Shown here: positions 1 to 9,126 of the stretch, one piece after another
Layout: each line of letters starts with the position of its first letter
Position numbering within the stretch: the first letter of the stretch is position 1
Source: Fragilaria radians
Lineage: Eukaryota; Bacillariophyta; Fragilariophyceae; Fragilariales; Fragilariaceae
Reading direction: 5' to 3'
Assembly (NCBI GenBank): GCA_900642245.1
Contig: CAAAJI010000440.1
Span: 26,855-42,956 of the forward strand
DNA: 16,102 nt
Position numbers and translations under genes: made by a program
Notes under the pieces: model-generated
What the model was told of the DNA's origin: nothing
Databases searched by the model: none
Seen by the model: the letters and a program-made list of their open reading frames with translations, nothing else

Positions 1-887
1 GAAATTTCTTTATCACAGATCAAATTGAAAAGAAGAATAGTACCATAGAACTTTAGATATCAATCATATGATTGGTAATTATTTGACTTCAACCATGTAT
101 AGAAAAAAGAGAAGAAATTCAGAAAGAAGATTATGAATCTATCAATTATAGCAAACTTATTAATGTGGTGCTGTAGTCAAGATCAGCTGGCAGACAGGAG
201 TTTGTTGTGTTATTTGATATAAAATATTGAATCTAGGAATGAATCTATGAATCTTGGAAAGAAGAGGAATCTAAAGCAAGAATCTAATGAAGCGGCAATG
301 TCCTAGGAAACAATTGTTTCATGTTGTCAAACACCAGTTAACATTAATTAAGACCATTCAGAGCATCTGTAGAGTGATCAGGTTGCCAGATAGATTAGTG
401 CGATTTCGCCTAACATCGTTAACTTTGCCACGGTTGGTTTCACAACATTTGTTGGAGATACGCGAATAAATTAACTCGTGACATAAAAATTGATGGATGA
501 AAATACGACAAATGATGTCACTCTTTGCAAACGTAATTGCAACTCTCTTTCAACCACATCTGAATGATATACTGATATGTCATTACAAGAGTCTACAGGA
601 TGAAATGTGTGGTCAATACAATCTTGGAATCAGATGTGGTTTGCCAAACCACTGAAAATCGCTCATAATTATAATTTTATTTAATCTGCACGTACTTCAG
701 ATTTCCCGACTGTAATCAAATTAGATCTACATCTGTTGCCTTAAGAGACACAGATTACTTGCTAGCATTGACAGCCGTGGTCTCAACAGCATTAACAAAA
801 GGGTTTCAAGTCATATCTACGGACATTGGAGCATACATTTGCTTTTGAACTGTGTGATTGGTTTTCTTATAATTGTCATCACGCAAC
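1..887. other. AT-rich 5' flank of esterase copy A, no gene seen
   Basis: I see no convincing gene here. The short ORF at 287-469 has no recognisable motif. Two small structures are visible: a 12-bp inverted repeat (552-563 with 630-641) and a compact hairpin with 7-bp arms and a 3-nt loop (636-652). The stretch probably holds the promoter and 5' UTR of the esterase gene, but no TATA element or other signal is clear. It is repeated without change at 7235-8121. Confidence 0.5.
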
Positions 888-1892
888 ATGCCAATGAAAT
901 TAATTTCTTCGGTCTTGTTTGTCCACCTTCTGGTACAACTGATGAATGCCGAAATTCCGCAGTTTCTCTTTCTTGGTCAGAGCAATATGGTTGGTACTGT
1001 CAAGCTTTCTCGATTTCTCAAAACGCTAGATTTATTGCTTACCAACAAGTCTGATAGTCAGGTAATGTACAATTTAGTCAATTATTTCCAGAGTGCAAAT
1101 TCAACACCTCCAACGCCAATAAATGCATCGTATTTCGAAGCAATTCAACTGATTCGTATGAGGAAACAAAAGTTAATCACAAAATCGTTCTCTCAACCTC
1201 TACGGAACATCACTTGCTCGTTTTTTAGATTGAAACGTGACATTGACTACAATCCACCGGAAGTCAAGGGAATTGTTGCCTCGGATAGTGCTAGGATAAG
1301 TCCACGAGCCAAATGCGGTGAACCCTTTGGGCCTGAATTAATGTTTGGACATATCCTAAGACGCAAGTTTCAAGTATCAGCATTACGGATAATAAAAATT
1401 GCTTCATCGGGGTCCAAAATTCGTACGAATTGGTCGAAACAAAACGGCAAGTTTTGGAAAGAGATTTTAGAAATCATCGCCCAAACATCCACCAATCAAC
1501 TCCAACAATGGAAGGGCATTGTTTGGTTTCAGGGTGAAACTGACTCTATTGGGAAATCAAATGCCTATGCATATTTTGACGAATTACGAAAATTAATAAT
1601 AAATATTCGACAAGTCCTTAGTGGAAGACAAACAACATCAATGATACCTGTAGTCATTGTCGGTTTGGGTTGCTATGTTACACACTTACAATATGGACCT
1701 GTGGTTATTGAGTCTCAACAAAGAGTAGTAGTAGCACCGCCCAACAATATAAACAACACTCGATGGATACCAACGCATGATTTGGCTTGTGATAAGCATT
1801 ACGATGAGGCATCACAACTCATTATTGGTGAACGAATTGCTGAGGCAATCTGGGAACTCTCTCTCTCAAAGCCATCTCCCTTTTCACAATAG
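888..1892 (+). CDS. Secreted SASA/SGNH-type carbohydrate (acetyl) esterase, copy A
   Basis: This encodes 334 residues. The ATG at 888 is chosen because the frame further upstream opens only with a TTG codon; Met3 at 894 is an alternative. Residues 3-21 form a signal peptide (KLISSVLFVHLLVQLMNA) ending near Ala21. The hydrolase blocks follow at once: FLFLGQSNMVG with probable nucleophile Ser32, then KCGEPFGPELMFG in the middle, WFQGETDS around Gln215-Glu217, and a C-terminal DKHYDEASQ with candidate catalytic Asp302 and His304. This order matches the SASA family (sialate O-acetylesterase-like, carbohydrate esterase family 6), which removes acetyl groups from sugars. The true substrate, sialic acid or an acetylated polysaccharide, cannot be read from sequence. 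Several N-X-S/T sequons fit a secreted glycoprotein. I see no intron. The gene converges on the phosphatase gene at 2868-4076 and is identical to the copy at 8122-9126. Confidence 0.85.
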   Translation: MPMKLISSVLFVHLLVQLMNAEIPQFLFLGQSNMVGTVKLSRFLKTLDLLLTNKSDSQVMYNLVNYFQSANSTPPTPINASYFEAIQLIRMRKQKLITKSFSQPLRNITCSFFRLKRDIDYNPPEVKGIVASDSARISPRAKCGEPFGPELMFGHILRRKFQVSALRIIKIASSGSKIRTNWSKQNGKFWKEILEIIAQTSTNQLQQWKGIVWFQGETDSIGKSNAYAYFDELRKLIINIRQVLSGRQTTSMIPVVIVGLGCYVTHLQYGPVVIESQQRVVVAPPNNINNTRWIPTHDLACDKHYDEASQLIIGERIAEAIWELSLSKPSPFSQ

Positions 1893-2867
1893 GGAAAGGA
1901 TGGAATACACGAGTTTTTTAGGACACATCTTTAATTTGACCATTTAATTTCCCCTAAATTACTTTTCTTAGGAAATACCAGCTATAACTAGATAGACTTT
2001 GTTAATCCGTAGAGAAATTACTCTAAAGATTTCCCTAAATTCTGAAGCAACGACAAAGATTGGAGAATACTGCTCGGAAGTTTAAAACCGACTGTATCTT
2101 TACATTCATCACCTTGGTTCCCGTTTTGCTGCATGCGCTACAGTTTCAGACCTCTATAGATTCAGAGAACAATGAAAGACCAGTTGTGAAGCCTAACATT
2201 CCAACTGTGAATAACGGTTTCACTGGATAGACAGCCAAATGAAGCACAAATCAAAATACTTTGGGAATCAACCTCAAATGGAACAGAAAGCTGGAAAGAA
2301 ACAAAAATATTGAAAGTAAAATACAGTATGACTTTAAAAATTAATTTTATTTTTCAGGGCACCTATCTCTGATTTCCAACTTTAGAAGCAAATTGAAAGA
2401 ATGCTGTTGCCCCTCTTGACCCAGTTGCCTAAACTCATAAATAGTGAGTTCAAATTGGTATATCTCATATTTGGGGGACAGGATAAAAGTGTCCTTATCC
2501 AAGCCCCCGGTCCAATTGGATCAATGCGGCGTATTCTTTACAAAAACGACTTATGAAGTATATGAAATTTAATCAATCCTTGAGGTTTAGGCTTATAGAA
2601 GGAAGTTATCATTTCAGACAAGGCTTTTGAACTTCTAAGTTGAATCGCCTCCAAAACATTGCTTCATATATGTGCTACAGCTTATTATTGTTATTAAATT
2701 GGCAGCCAACAAAGATCAACAGCACTCTTCAACAAGAAGTTATCACGTTCAAAACAAATAGAGATTCATCATTTACAATTCTTCAATGTACATATAATCA
2801 TTCAGCAATAGTTGTAATCACACTTGGATTTTGATCCTTCATCATTTACAAGGGAGACATCCCACTT
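1893..2867. other. Convergent intergenic region A
   Basis: This lies between the stop of the esterase and the stop of the minus-strand phosphatase fragment, so it should contain both 3' ends. No coding sequence is recognisable; the short ORF at 2640-2834 has no motif and is not preserved in copy B. An AATAAA on the minus strand near 2346-2352 is rather far (about 515 bp) from the phosphatase stop. The identity breakpoint between the two copies (2370/2371) falls here, as does the stem-loop at 2473-2508. Confidence 0.55.
2473..2508. other. Stem-loop in the 3' intergenic region, copy A
   Basis: The left arm is GGGGG, three bases, then GGATAA. The right arm is TTATCC, three bases, then CCCCC. 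They pair as 6 bp + 3x3 internal loop + 5 bp around an 8-nt loop. The same structure is kept at 9707-9742, although neighbouring sequence there has diverged. It could be a 3'-end or RNA-stability element on either strand; no function is known. Confidence 0.4.
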
Positions 2868-4076
2868 CTAATTCTTCTTTTCCTTCCTTACTGCTTTTGT
2901 CCTTGGGGCAACATATCTCCCAACCACCAACATTATGGATACTAGTATGAATATTAGGAACAGCATACCGCCAAAGACGTAGGGGATTAAATCATCATTG
3001 GTCGTTTTCGGAATGGCATGTAGAAAGTCATTGAGTGTAGACCATGATACATCGGGATACATATACCATGACTTCCATCCTGTTGATAGGACAATATCCC
3101 CATTGGCATCCTGTATATTCACATTCCATTGTTCAGATGCCCAATCAATGTCAAGGGTACCAAAGTTACGATCCAAATAATAATAATTATTGTTGTGATT
3201 ATGATTTCCATCATGGTTTGTCTTTGTGGATGTAGTATCTCCATGATACGTGGATGAGTGTTGTTGTCGATGACTCCCATATCGTTTTAACAATGGTTCA
3301 CAAAGTTTCCCATAAAATGGCATCGTACAGGTATGTGTTAATCCTGAGGATGTAATTTCATAAAAGGAGGACACTCCTGGTGGATTGATGAGTTCGGCAT
3401 GATGAACATCACCACTCAAAAGAATAAAGCCACCTTTCTTCCTATTGTTGTTGCTGTTGGTTTTGGACACTGGCTGATTCATATTCCACGTATATAACAA
3501 TTGTAACAATTTTTCTTGTTCTTGTGGGAAATGTCCCCATCCCTCCATGGCAGGATTCGTACTCAATACTTGAATACTACTGACAAGGATATGGAATTGT
3601 GCTGTGGATGTTTCCAATTGATGACTTAACCATTCCCATTGTTCCTGACCCAAAATAGTTCTAGATGAGGAACATAACCATGAATGAGACCAACGTTTTG
3701 TTCCCGCCACAATCCATCGTAGGACACAGGATATAGCATTACCAAGATAGGGTATTTTAGTGGATAGAGAGGGAATACAATGATAATCACGATTCCAACG
3801 AGTATCCAAGACAAGTATTTTAATTGTATTGGTCGAAGGATGATTGTTCCCATTCGTATTGCTGCTGTTGTTGTTGGGAAATACAATATCAATACTATGA
3901 TACAATCCATCTCGTATGGATAATTTCGATTGCAATTCTTGGGGATACTTGAGAAAGTCCCAAAACAAACGACGACGTTCCGACTTATCCAATAATTCCT
4001 TCCCAGCATCATTGGCACCATAATCATGATCATCCCATGTTCCATAAATACCTAATGGTGGATGAAAGGTTGAATA
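2868..4076 (-). pseudogene. 5'-truncated PhoD-like metallophosphatase, copy A
   Basis: This is the C-terminal three quarters of a PhoD-like phosphatase, matching copy B from about residue 114 to the end. The frame is open over the whole region of homology. It keeps GIYGTWDDHDYG (near 4013-4050), LSGDVHHAEL and the C-terminal membrane helix with the tail RKEKKN. It has lost the N-terminal part of the metal site, namely the FGSC and GDTVY segments. Homology ends at 4076, and an in-frame TGA lies just upstream at 4080-4082. No upstream exon is evident in the unique sequence beyond. The TTG at 3992 is a Leu codon, not a plausible start. The segment most likely makes no active enzyme. It has no internal stop or frameshift, so the truncation is recent, the sequence is still selected, or the 5' part is joined by splicing that I cannot see. 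Confidence 0.8.
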
Positions 4077-4158
4077 ATATCACGATTCGCGTTAAAATCA
4101 ATCCTATGGTTGGAGATATCATAGTATTGACCGCCGATATAATTGTGATGCAGTTTTT

Positions 4159-4177
4159 GGGGGGGGGAGGGAGGGGG
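4159..4177 (+). other. G-rich tract with G-quadruplex potential
   Basis: The + strand reads G9-A-G3-A-G5 over 19 bases. This gives at least four runs of two or more G, and the G9 run can supply more than one run. It lies about 83 bp from the phosphatase truncation point at 4076 in otherwise AT-rich DNA. Such tracts can stall replication or be polymerase-slippage sites; a role in the rearrangement is inference. Confidence 0.5.
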
Positions 4178-4651
4178 CTTTTGCCAATTGATGCCTGGGT
4201 TGAACATATGGGGGAAAGACTTTTAATTAAGTCAAATTACTTATTTTGCTTGCACTCTTTGGGAGGATTTTGTCTTTTAACAGGTAGCTCGAGGGAAATC
4301 TAAATTACATAAGTGTGCAATGATTTTTCTTTTCTTACCTCTATTGACAAATCTGATACATGCAACTAGCATTGATTTCATAGCAACAGCAAGGAAGAAG
4401 CCTAGGTGAATACAGAATGCAGTTTGATGGTAGAATATTATGTAAAGGCTGCTGAGGGTTTCGTAAAAATCGATTTTGAAAACTCCTTAAAATTTGAAGT
4501 AGGATCAGCGGGGAAAAAAGTGTAAGTTGTATGATGCTTGAGGTTTCTTCTCCAAAAGTTTATCTATATCAGCATCATCACTATGGAGCACACCGTATTT
4601 TAATATTGTTATTGCACATCATCCAATGTATTTGCTTATTCCTTTGTTTGT

Positions 4652-5086
4652 ATGAACAATGATTCTATCTTGGCATTGTTACCAAATAAAGTTGGGAGTC
4701 TCACTGCTCTACTATCTGATCCTAATTCCATTCTATATCTAAATCTCAAAAGCAATCCTATTCTCACTTCGAGTTCTGTTGTCCGTTATAAATAAATGTC
4801 CTTGCTTTACCAATGCAAATGGAATTATTATAAAAGAAAAAGACAATTGATGGAATGTACTTCTCCTATTGGAATGAAGAATTCATCCTTCCTATGTCTC
4901 CACTTAGATTATGACACTCAACTTTTTTGTCTTCTCCAAAACACAACTCATCTTGACTCACAAGTTCTGTTTAACATTCCTATTTTGATGTGTCTGTCTC
5001 AGCATCAATTAATGTGTTTCAACTTTCATCACCAGCAAGCTCCAACACGTTTAAATTTTGTTGTAATTTGTACACCAATCAATTAA
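4652..5086 (+). other. Doubtful ORF pair split by one in-frame TAA
   Basis: An ATG at 4652 opens 47 codons ending in TAA at 4793-4795. The same frame restarts at once with ATG at 4796 and runs to 5086 (96 codons). The first part contains a single leucine-rich-repeat-like stretch, with SLTALLSDPNSILYLNLKSN around residues 16-35. The second part has no motif that I recognise and is rich in Leu, Cys, His and Gln. One LRR-like unit is weak evidence. It may be a decayed gene remnant or chance ORFs in AT-rich DNA. Confidence 0.15.
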
Positions 5087-5366
5087 AAATCAAATATTGT
5101 CATAAACAATATGATTCCAAATTACACATTTATTGACACGACACACAAATGGATGGAATGTAAAATACTTGAAAAAACACTTTGAATTGAGAGAATTCGA
5201 TTCCAGATTCCAAGCTTCAGTTTTCGACGGACAATCACCCTGTTGACTAAGACTTTTCCCAGGGAACGCGAATAGGAGCCGTAGATTGTACCCTAAATTT
5301 AATACGTATGCCAAACATTACTTCTCATTTCCCCTTGGACATAAAATATGAAAGGAAGTCGAGAGA

Positions 5367-6103
5367 ATGATGAGAATCTTTACTCTGACATTGTCTTTTC
5401 TTCATGCTGTCTTTGCAGAGGAAGCAAGTAAAACATACTGTATCAGGGGATATGTCATGGAGTAAGTTCGAAACAAAAACGACTAAACCTTTGTTGTCAC
5501 TCGGCTTCTCTTTTGGACACTCATTTCTCACTTTCCGAACTCTGTCTAAGCACCTTCTGTATTAAACTTGGAACGCTAATGGATAACCCATCACTAAGAT
5601 CGTTGAGTAATCCTCATAAACACTCTCTTCATTGTCTTATGGATATCCCAGATTGCGTCACTTCCGGTTATCAAATGATGGTGGAGCCCAAGGGGTATCA
5701 AGATGGTGATGATTTCGTTCCCAACGTCATTCTCGACAGTCAGGGAAATGATATGATTGTAACGGCCGCTCGAGAGGTTGGAAATTGTAGTACATGCAGC
5801 GAAACGGGAACTCTAATGATGGGCTTTCAAGCCACCGTCGTAGGGATGTTGGATGCAGGAGCCACGCCTCATTTTGAGCCTGGAATGACGGATACACCGC
5901 CAATTCTTCGTGTCACCGAAGTTCTTCCAAATTCTTCAGCGTGTCCTGAAACGTCATGGAACTTTACTACATCAGGTGATTTCAATAATTCTGGTAGCTC
6001 AACCATTTCAGGAGAAGACCCAATGTCAGAATCTAGCTCGATGTCAATGCAGGTAGTGAAACTGCTCATCGTGATGAGCGTAAGCTTAGTAATTGCTTTT
6101 TAA
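5367..6103 (+). CDS. Secreted Cys-containing, probably GPI-anchored protein (2 exons)
   Basis: I read two exons, 5367-5461 and 5551-6103, around an 89-nt intron with GTAAGT at the donor and CTAAG at the acceptor. Splicing joins the frames exactly: 648 nt, 215 residues. Exon 1 supplies the start (ATG at 5367 or 5370) and a signal peptide ending AVFA at residue 17. The splice rebuilds the continuous motif CIRGYVMDTFCIKLGTLMDN at residues 25-44. HSLHCLMDIPDC (56-67) and the CSTC pair (111-114) follow. Cysteines are at 25, 35, 60, 67, 111, 114 and 163. The C-terminal quarter is Ser/Thr/Asn-rich with sequons (NSS, NFT, NNS), and the protein ends in an 18-residue hydrophobic tail after a Ser-rich stretch. 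That is the shape of a GPI-attachment signal, though a plain membrane anchor is possible. The Cys pattern recalls a secreted region that I associate with stramenopile proteins; I cannot name the family or a function. No second copy exists in the window. Confidence 0.7.
5462..5550 (+). other. Intron (GT-AG, 89 nt)
   Basis: The donor is GTAAGT directly after ATGGA. The acceptor is CTAAG after a pyrimidine-rich run containing TCTGTC. The intron splits a codon after its second base; joining gives GAC (Asp). Without it, exon 2's frame lacks a signal peptide and the first Cys of the conserved block. Confidence 0.7.
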
Positions 6104-7234
6104 AAAGCTAAGTGAATGTAATAACGTTTTACATGTATTCATTTTTGTATTCCTGTATTACCATTATTGTAGTGCCTGTGCCTTACATATGTGTCAATTG
6201 CTTGTACGAAGAGAGTTTGGTCTTTCTTCTTTTTCTGGCCCTGCTGATCAATTTAGTCTTTAGGACAAAAATCTCAATCATGCTTCCCTTGTTGTTCTTG
6301 CTTTTTCTTTGTGTGTTAATGAAGACCCATTGACATTTATGGCAGGCTAGTATATTCATTTTGGATAAACGGTCTGAAATAAGGAGAGAGGGAGAATTAC
6401 ATTGGCGGTCCCCAGCTTTGTTGTTGACATATACCGGATAAGCATCTAGTAACCAGTTTGGAGGTGATCTGTAGTCATATCTAAAGTTGTATTTCTCAAA
6501 CTTTTATGCTACTATGCTTATTTCTTATAACACAAAAGGTGCTGCTTTTGTCTATATTTAATGGCTTTAACGGAGCTTCAGTAAGTGTACTTTTCTACAT
6601 CAAAAAGACATACGTATACAGTGGTTGTCATGGAGTGTGTCTGAAATTTGGCATCCAATACCTAACCTGAAGTTGTATTTCTCAAATGTTTAAGCTATTA
6701 TGCTTATTTCTTTTAGCACAAAGGCGGTGTTCTTGTCTATATTTACAAACTCTAACGGACTTTTGCAAGTGTATTTTTCTACATGAAAAAGACCTAATTA
6801 TACAGCCGTTGTCATGGAGAATTTCTGAGATTTGGCACCCAGTACCTTACATGTTACAATGTGATTTCAAATGAGCAAGCCAAACATTGATTGCCACAAA
6901 TCAATTTTTTATGCTTTGATGATCTTTGTTGATGGACCTGGTCAGGGTGAACAATGAGTGATGGAAAAGATATACCCACAGGTCTTTATTGACCTTGTTG
7001 ACTATGTGGAATCCATGATAAACAGTTTTCCACAGAATATTTGATGGATTGAATAATATAAGTTATAGTGTCTGCAGTTGATGTAATGAGCTCTATGCTC
7101 TGGACAAGAATATTCCTTGAAGCACAAGGTTGAATGTGAAGGAATATATACTTTATCAAGGTAGTAAAAGTGCTAAATTATCGGATAAAACAGACAAAAG
7201 AGCGCAAGAAAGAGATCTAGATGCTTGCATATAA
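6104..7234. other. Intergenic spacer with a tandem repeat
   Basis: I see no gene. The frame at 6112-6333 gives a Leu/Ile/Phe-rich peptide typical of T-rich DNA and opens with GTG, so I reject it. A two-unit tandem repeat occupies 6484-6853. The last part (about 6880-7234) borders copy B of the duplication and should contain the far-upstream flank of the second esterase gene. Confidence 0.5.
6484..6853. repeat. Degenerate tandem repeat, two ~186-bp units
   Basis: Unit 1 is 6484-6669 and unit 2 is 6670-about 6853. Both start AAGTTGTATTTCTCAAA, share TGCTTATTTCTT and GTCTATATTTA in the same order and spacing, and end with the related strings TTTGGCATCC and TTTGGCACCC. They have diverged clearly, to roughly three quarters identity by eye. 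Neither unit has a shared open frame, so this looks like non-coding or satellite-like sequence. Confidence 0.8.
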
Positions 7235-8121
7235 GAAATTTCTTTATCACAGATCAAATTGAAAAGAAGAATAGTACCATAGAACTTTAGATATCAATCA
7301 TATGATTGGTAATTATTTGACTTCAACCATGTATAGAAAAAAGAGAAGAAATTCAGAAAGAAGATTATGAATCTATCAATTATAGCAAACTTATTAATGT
7401 GGTGCTGTAGTCAAGATCAGCTGGCAGACAGGAGTTTGTTGTGTTATTTGATATAAAATATTGAATCTAGGAATGAATCTATGAATCTTGGAAAGAAGAG
7501 GAATCTAAAGCAAGAATCTAATGAAGCGGCAATGTCCTAGGAAACAATTGTTTCATGTTGTCAAACACCAGTTAACATTAATTAAGACCATTCAGAGCAT
7601 CTGTAGAGTGATCAGGTTGCCAGATAGATTAGTGCGATTTCGCCTAACATCGTTAACTTTGCCACGGTTGGTTTCACAACATTTGTTGGAGATACGCGAA
7701 TAAATTAACTCGTGACATAAAAATTGATGGATGAAAATACGACAAATGATGTCACTCTTTGCAAACGTAATTGCAACTCTCTTTCAACCACATCTGAATG
7801 ATATACTGATATGTCATTACAAGAGTCTACAGGATGAAATGTGTGGTCAATACAATCTTGGAATCAGATGTGGTTTGCCAAACCACTGAAAATCGCTCAT
7901 AATTATAATTTTATTTAATCTGCACGTACTTCAGATTTCCCGACTGTAATCAAATTAGATCTACATCTGTTGCCTTAAGAGACACAGATTACTTGCTAGC
8001 ATTGACAGCCGTGGTCTCAACAGCATTAACAAAAGGGTTTCAAGTCATATCTACGGACATTGGAGCATACATTTGCTTTTGAACTGTGTGATTGGTTTTC
8101 TTATAATTGTCATCACGCAAC
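7235..8121. other. 5' flank of esterase copy B, no gene seen
   Basis: This is base-for-base the same as 1-887 by eye, including the inverted repeat (7786-7797 with 7864-7875) and the small hairpin (7870-7886). No gene is recognised. Confidence 0.5.
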
Positions 8122-9126
8122 ATGCCAATGAAATTAATTTCTTCGGTCTTGTTTGTCCACCTTCTGGTACAACTGATGAATGCCGAAATTCCGCAGTTTC
8201 TCTTTCTTGGTCAGAGCAATATGGTTGGTACTGTCAAGCTTTCTCGATTTCTCAAAACGCTAGATTTATTGCTTACCAACAAGTCTGATAGTCAGGTAAT
8301 GTACAATTTAGTCAATTATTTCCAGAGTGCAAATTCAACACCTCCAACGCCAATAAATGCATCGTATTTCGAAGCAATTCAACTGATTCGTATGAGGAAA
8401 CAAAAGTTAATCACAAAATCGTTCTCTCAACCTCTACGGAACATCACTTGCTCGTTTTTTAGATTGAAACGTGACATTGACTACAATCCACCGGAAGTCA
8501 AGGGAATTGTTGCCTCGGATAGTGCTAGGATAAGTCCACGAGCCAAATGCGGTGAACCCTTTGGGCCTGAATTAATGTTTGGACATATCCTAAGACGCAA
8601 GTTTCAAGTATCAGCATTACGGATAATAAAAATTGCTTCATCGGGGTCCAAAATTCGTACGAATTGGTCGAAACAAAACGGCAAGTTTTGGAAAGAGATT
8701 TTAGAAATCATCGCCCAAACATCCACCAATCAACTCCAACAATGGAAGGGCATTGTTTGGTTTCAGGGTGAAACTGACTCTATTGGGAAATCAAATGCCT
8801 ATGCATATTTTGACGAATTACGAAAATTAATAATAAATATTCGACAAGTCCTTAGTGGAAGACAAACAACATCAATGATACCTGTAGTCATTGTCGGTTT
8901 GGGTTGCTATGTTACACACTTACAATATGGACCTGTGGTTATTGAGTCTCAACAAAGAGTAGTAGTAGCACCGCCCAACAATATAAACAACACTCGATGG
9001 ATACCAACGCATGATTTGGCTTGTGATAAGCATTACGATGAGGCATCACAACTCATTATTGGTGAACGAATTGCTGAGGCAATCTGGGAACTCTCTCTCT
9101 CAAAGCCATCTCCCTTTTCACAATAG
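8122..9126 (+). CDS. Secreted SASA/SGNH-type carbohydrate (acetyl) esterase, copy B
   Basis: The protein is identical to the copy at 888-1892: 334 residues, signal peptide at 1-21, GQSN with Ser32, QGE at 215-217, and Asp302/His304 near the C-terminus. The start is ATG at 8122 for the same reason as in copy A. Its flanks are also identical to copy A, out to 7235 on the left and 9604 on the right, so both copies should have the same core promoter. It converges on the longer phosphatase gene at 10099-11664. Two intact identical genes suggest a doubled dose of esterase, unless one copy is an assembly artefact. Confidence 0.85.
   Translation: MPMKLISSVLFVHLLVQLMNAEIPQFLFLGQSNMVGTVKLSRFLKTLDLLLTNKSDSQVMYNLVNYFQSANSTPPTPINASYFEAIQLIRMRKQKLITKSFSQPLRNITCSFFRLKRDIDYNPPEVKGIVASDSARISPRAKCGEPFGPELMFGHILRRKFQVSALRIIKIASSGSKIRTNWSKQNGKFWKEILEIIAQTSTNQLQQWKGIVWFQGETDSIGKSNAYAYFDELRKLIINIRQVLSGRQTTSMIPVVIVGLGCYVTHLQYGPVVIESQQRVVVAPPNNINNTRWIPTHDLACDKHYDEASQLIIGERIAEAIWELSLSKPSPFSQ

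Larger units (their letters stand above)
1..4076. repeat. Segmental direct duplication, copy A
   Basis: This block aligns with 7235-11325. Positions 1-2370 match 7235-9604 with no difference that I could find by eye, in coding and non-coding sequence alike. From 2371 onward the copies differ by scattered substitutions and small indels; for example, about 18 bp near 2678-2695 is absent from copy B, and Asn-codon runs differ in length. Homology stops at 4076, inside the phosphatase gene. The left limit is unknown because the window starts inside the repeat. Copy A holds an intact esterase gene and a 5'-truncated phosphatase gene. Confidence 0.95.
4077..5366. other. Unique spacer after the truncated phosphatase
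   Basis: This sequence has no counterpart in copy B. It begins at the point where phosphatase homology is lost. It holds a G-rich tract (4159-4177), a doubtful ORF pair (4652-5086) and, at its right end, the presumed promoter and 5' UTR of the gene starting at 5367. No RNA gene or mobile element was recognised. Confidence 0.5.

Noticed and set aside
287..469. 60-codon + strand ORF, repeated at 7521-7703
   Set aside because: No motif, no signal peptide; exact conservation only reflects the perfect duplicate block.
839..1054. 71-codon ORF overlapping the esterase start (also 8073-8288)
   Set aside because: Other-frame shadow of the esterase gene; it opens with TTG, and the true frame has signal peptide plus GQSN motif.
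2998..3235. Plus-strand ORFs inside the phosphatase genes (also 10229-10457)
   Set aside because: Antisense shadows of the phosphatase coding region.
3860..3885. TGTTGGGAA-like string resembling the LTR end
   Set aside because: It lies inside the phosphatase Asn-codon run and has no LTR context.
5869..6069. Minus-strand ORF opposite the secreted-protein gene
   Set aside because: Antisense shadow of exon 2.
6112..6333. Hydrophobic 73-codon ORF that could be a small membrane protein
   Set aside because: It starts with GTG, composition is what T-rich DNA gives by chance, and it sits in the 3' flank of the spliced gene.
6686..6874. 62-codon ORF in the tandem repeat
   Set aside because: The matching frame is not open in the neighbouring repeat unit.
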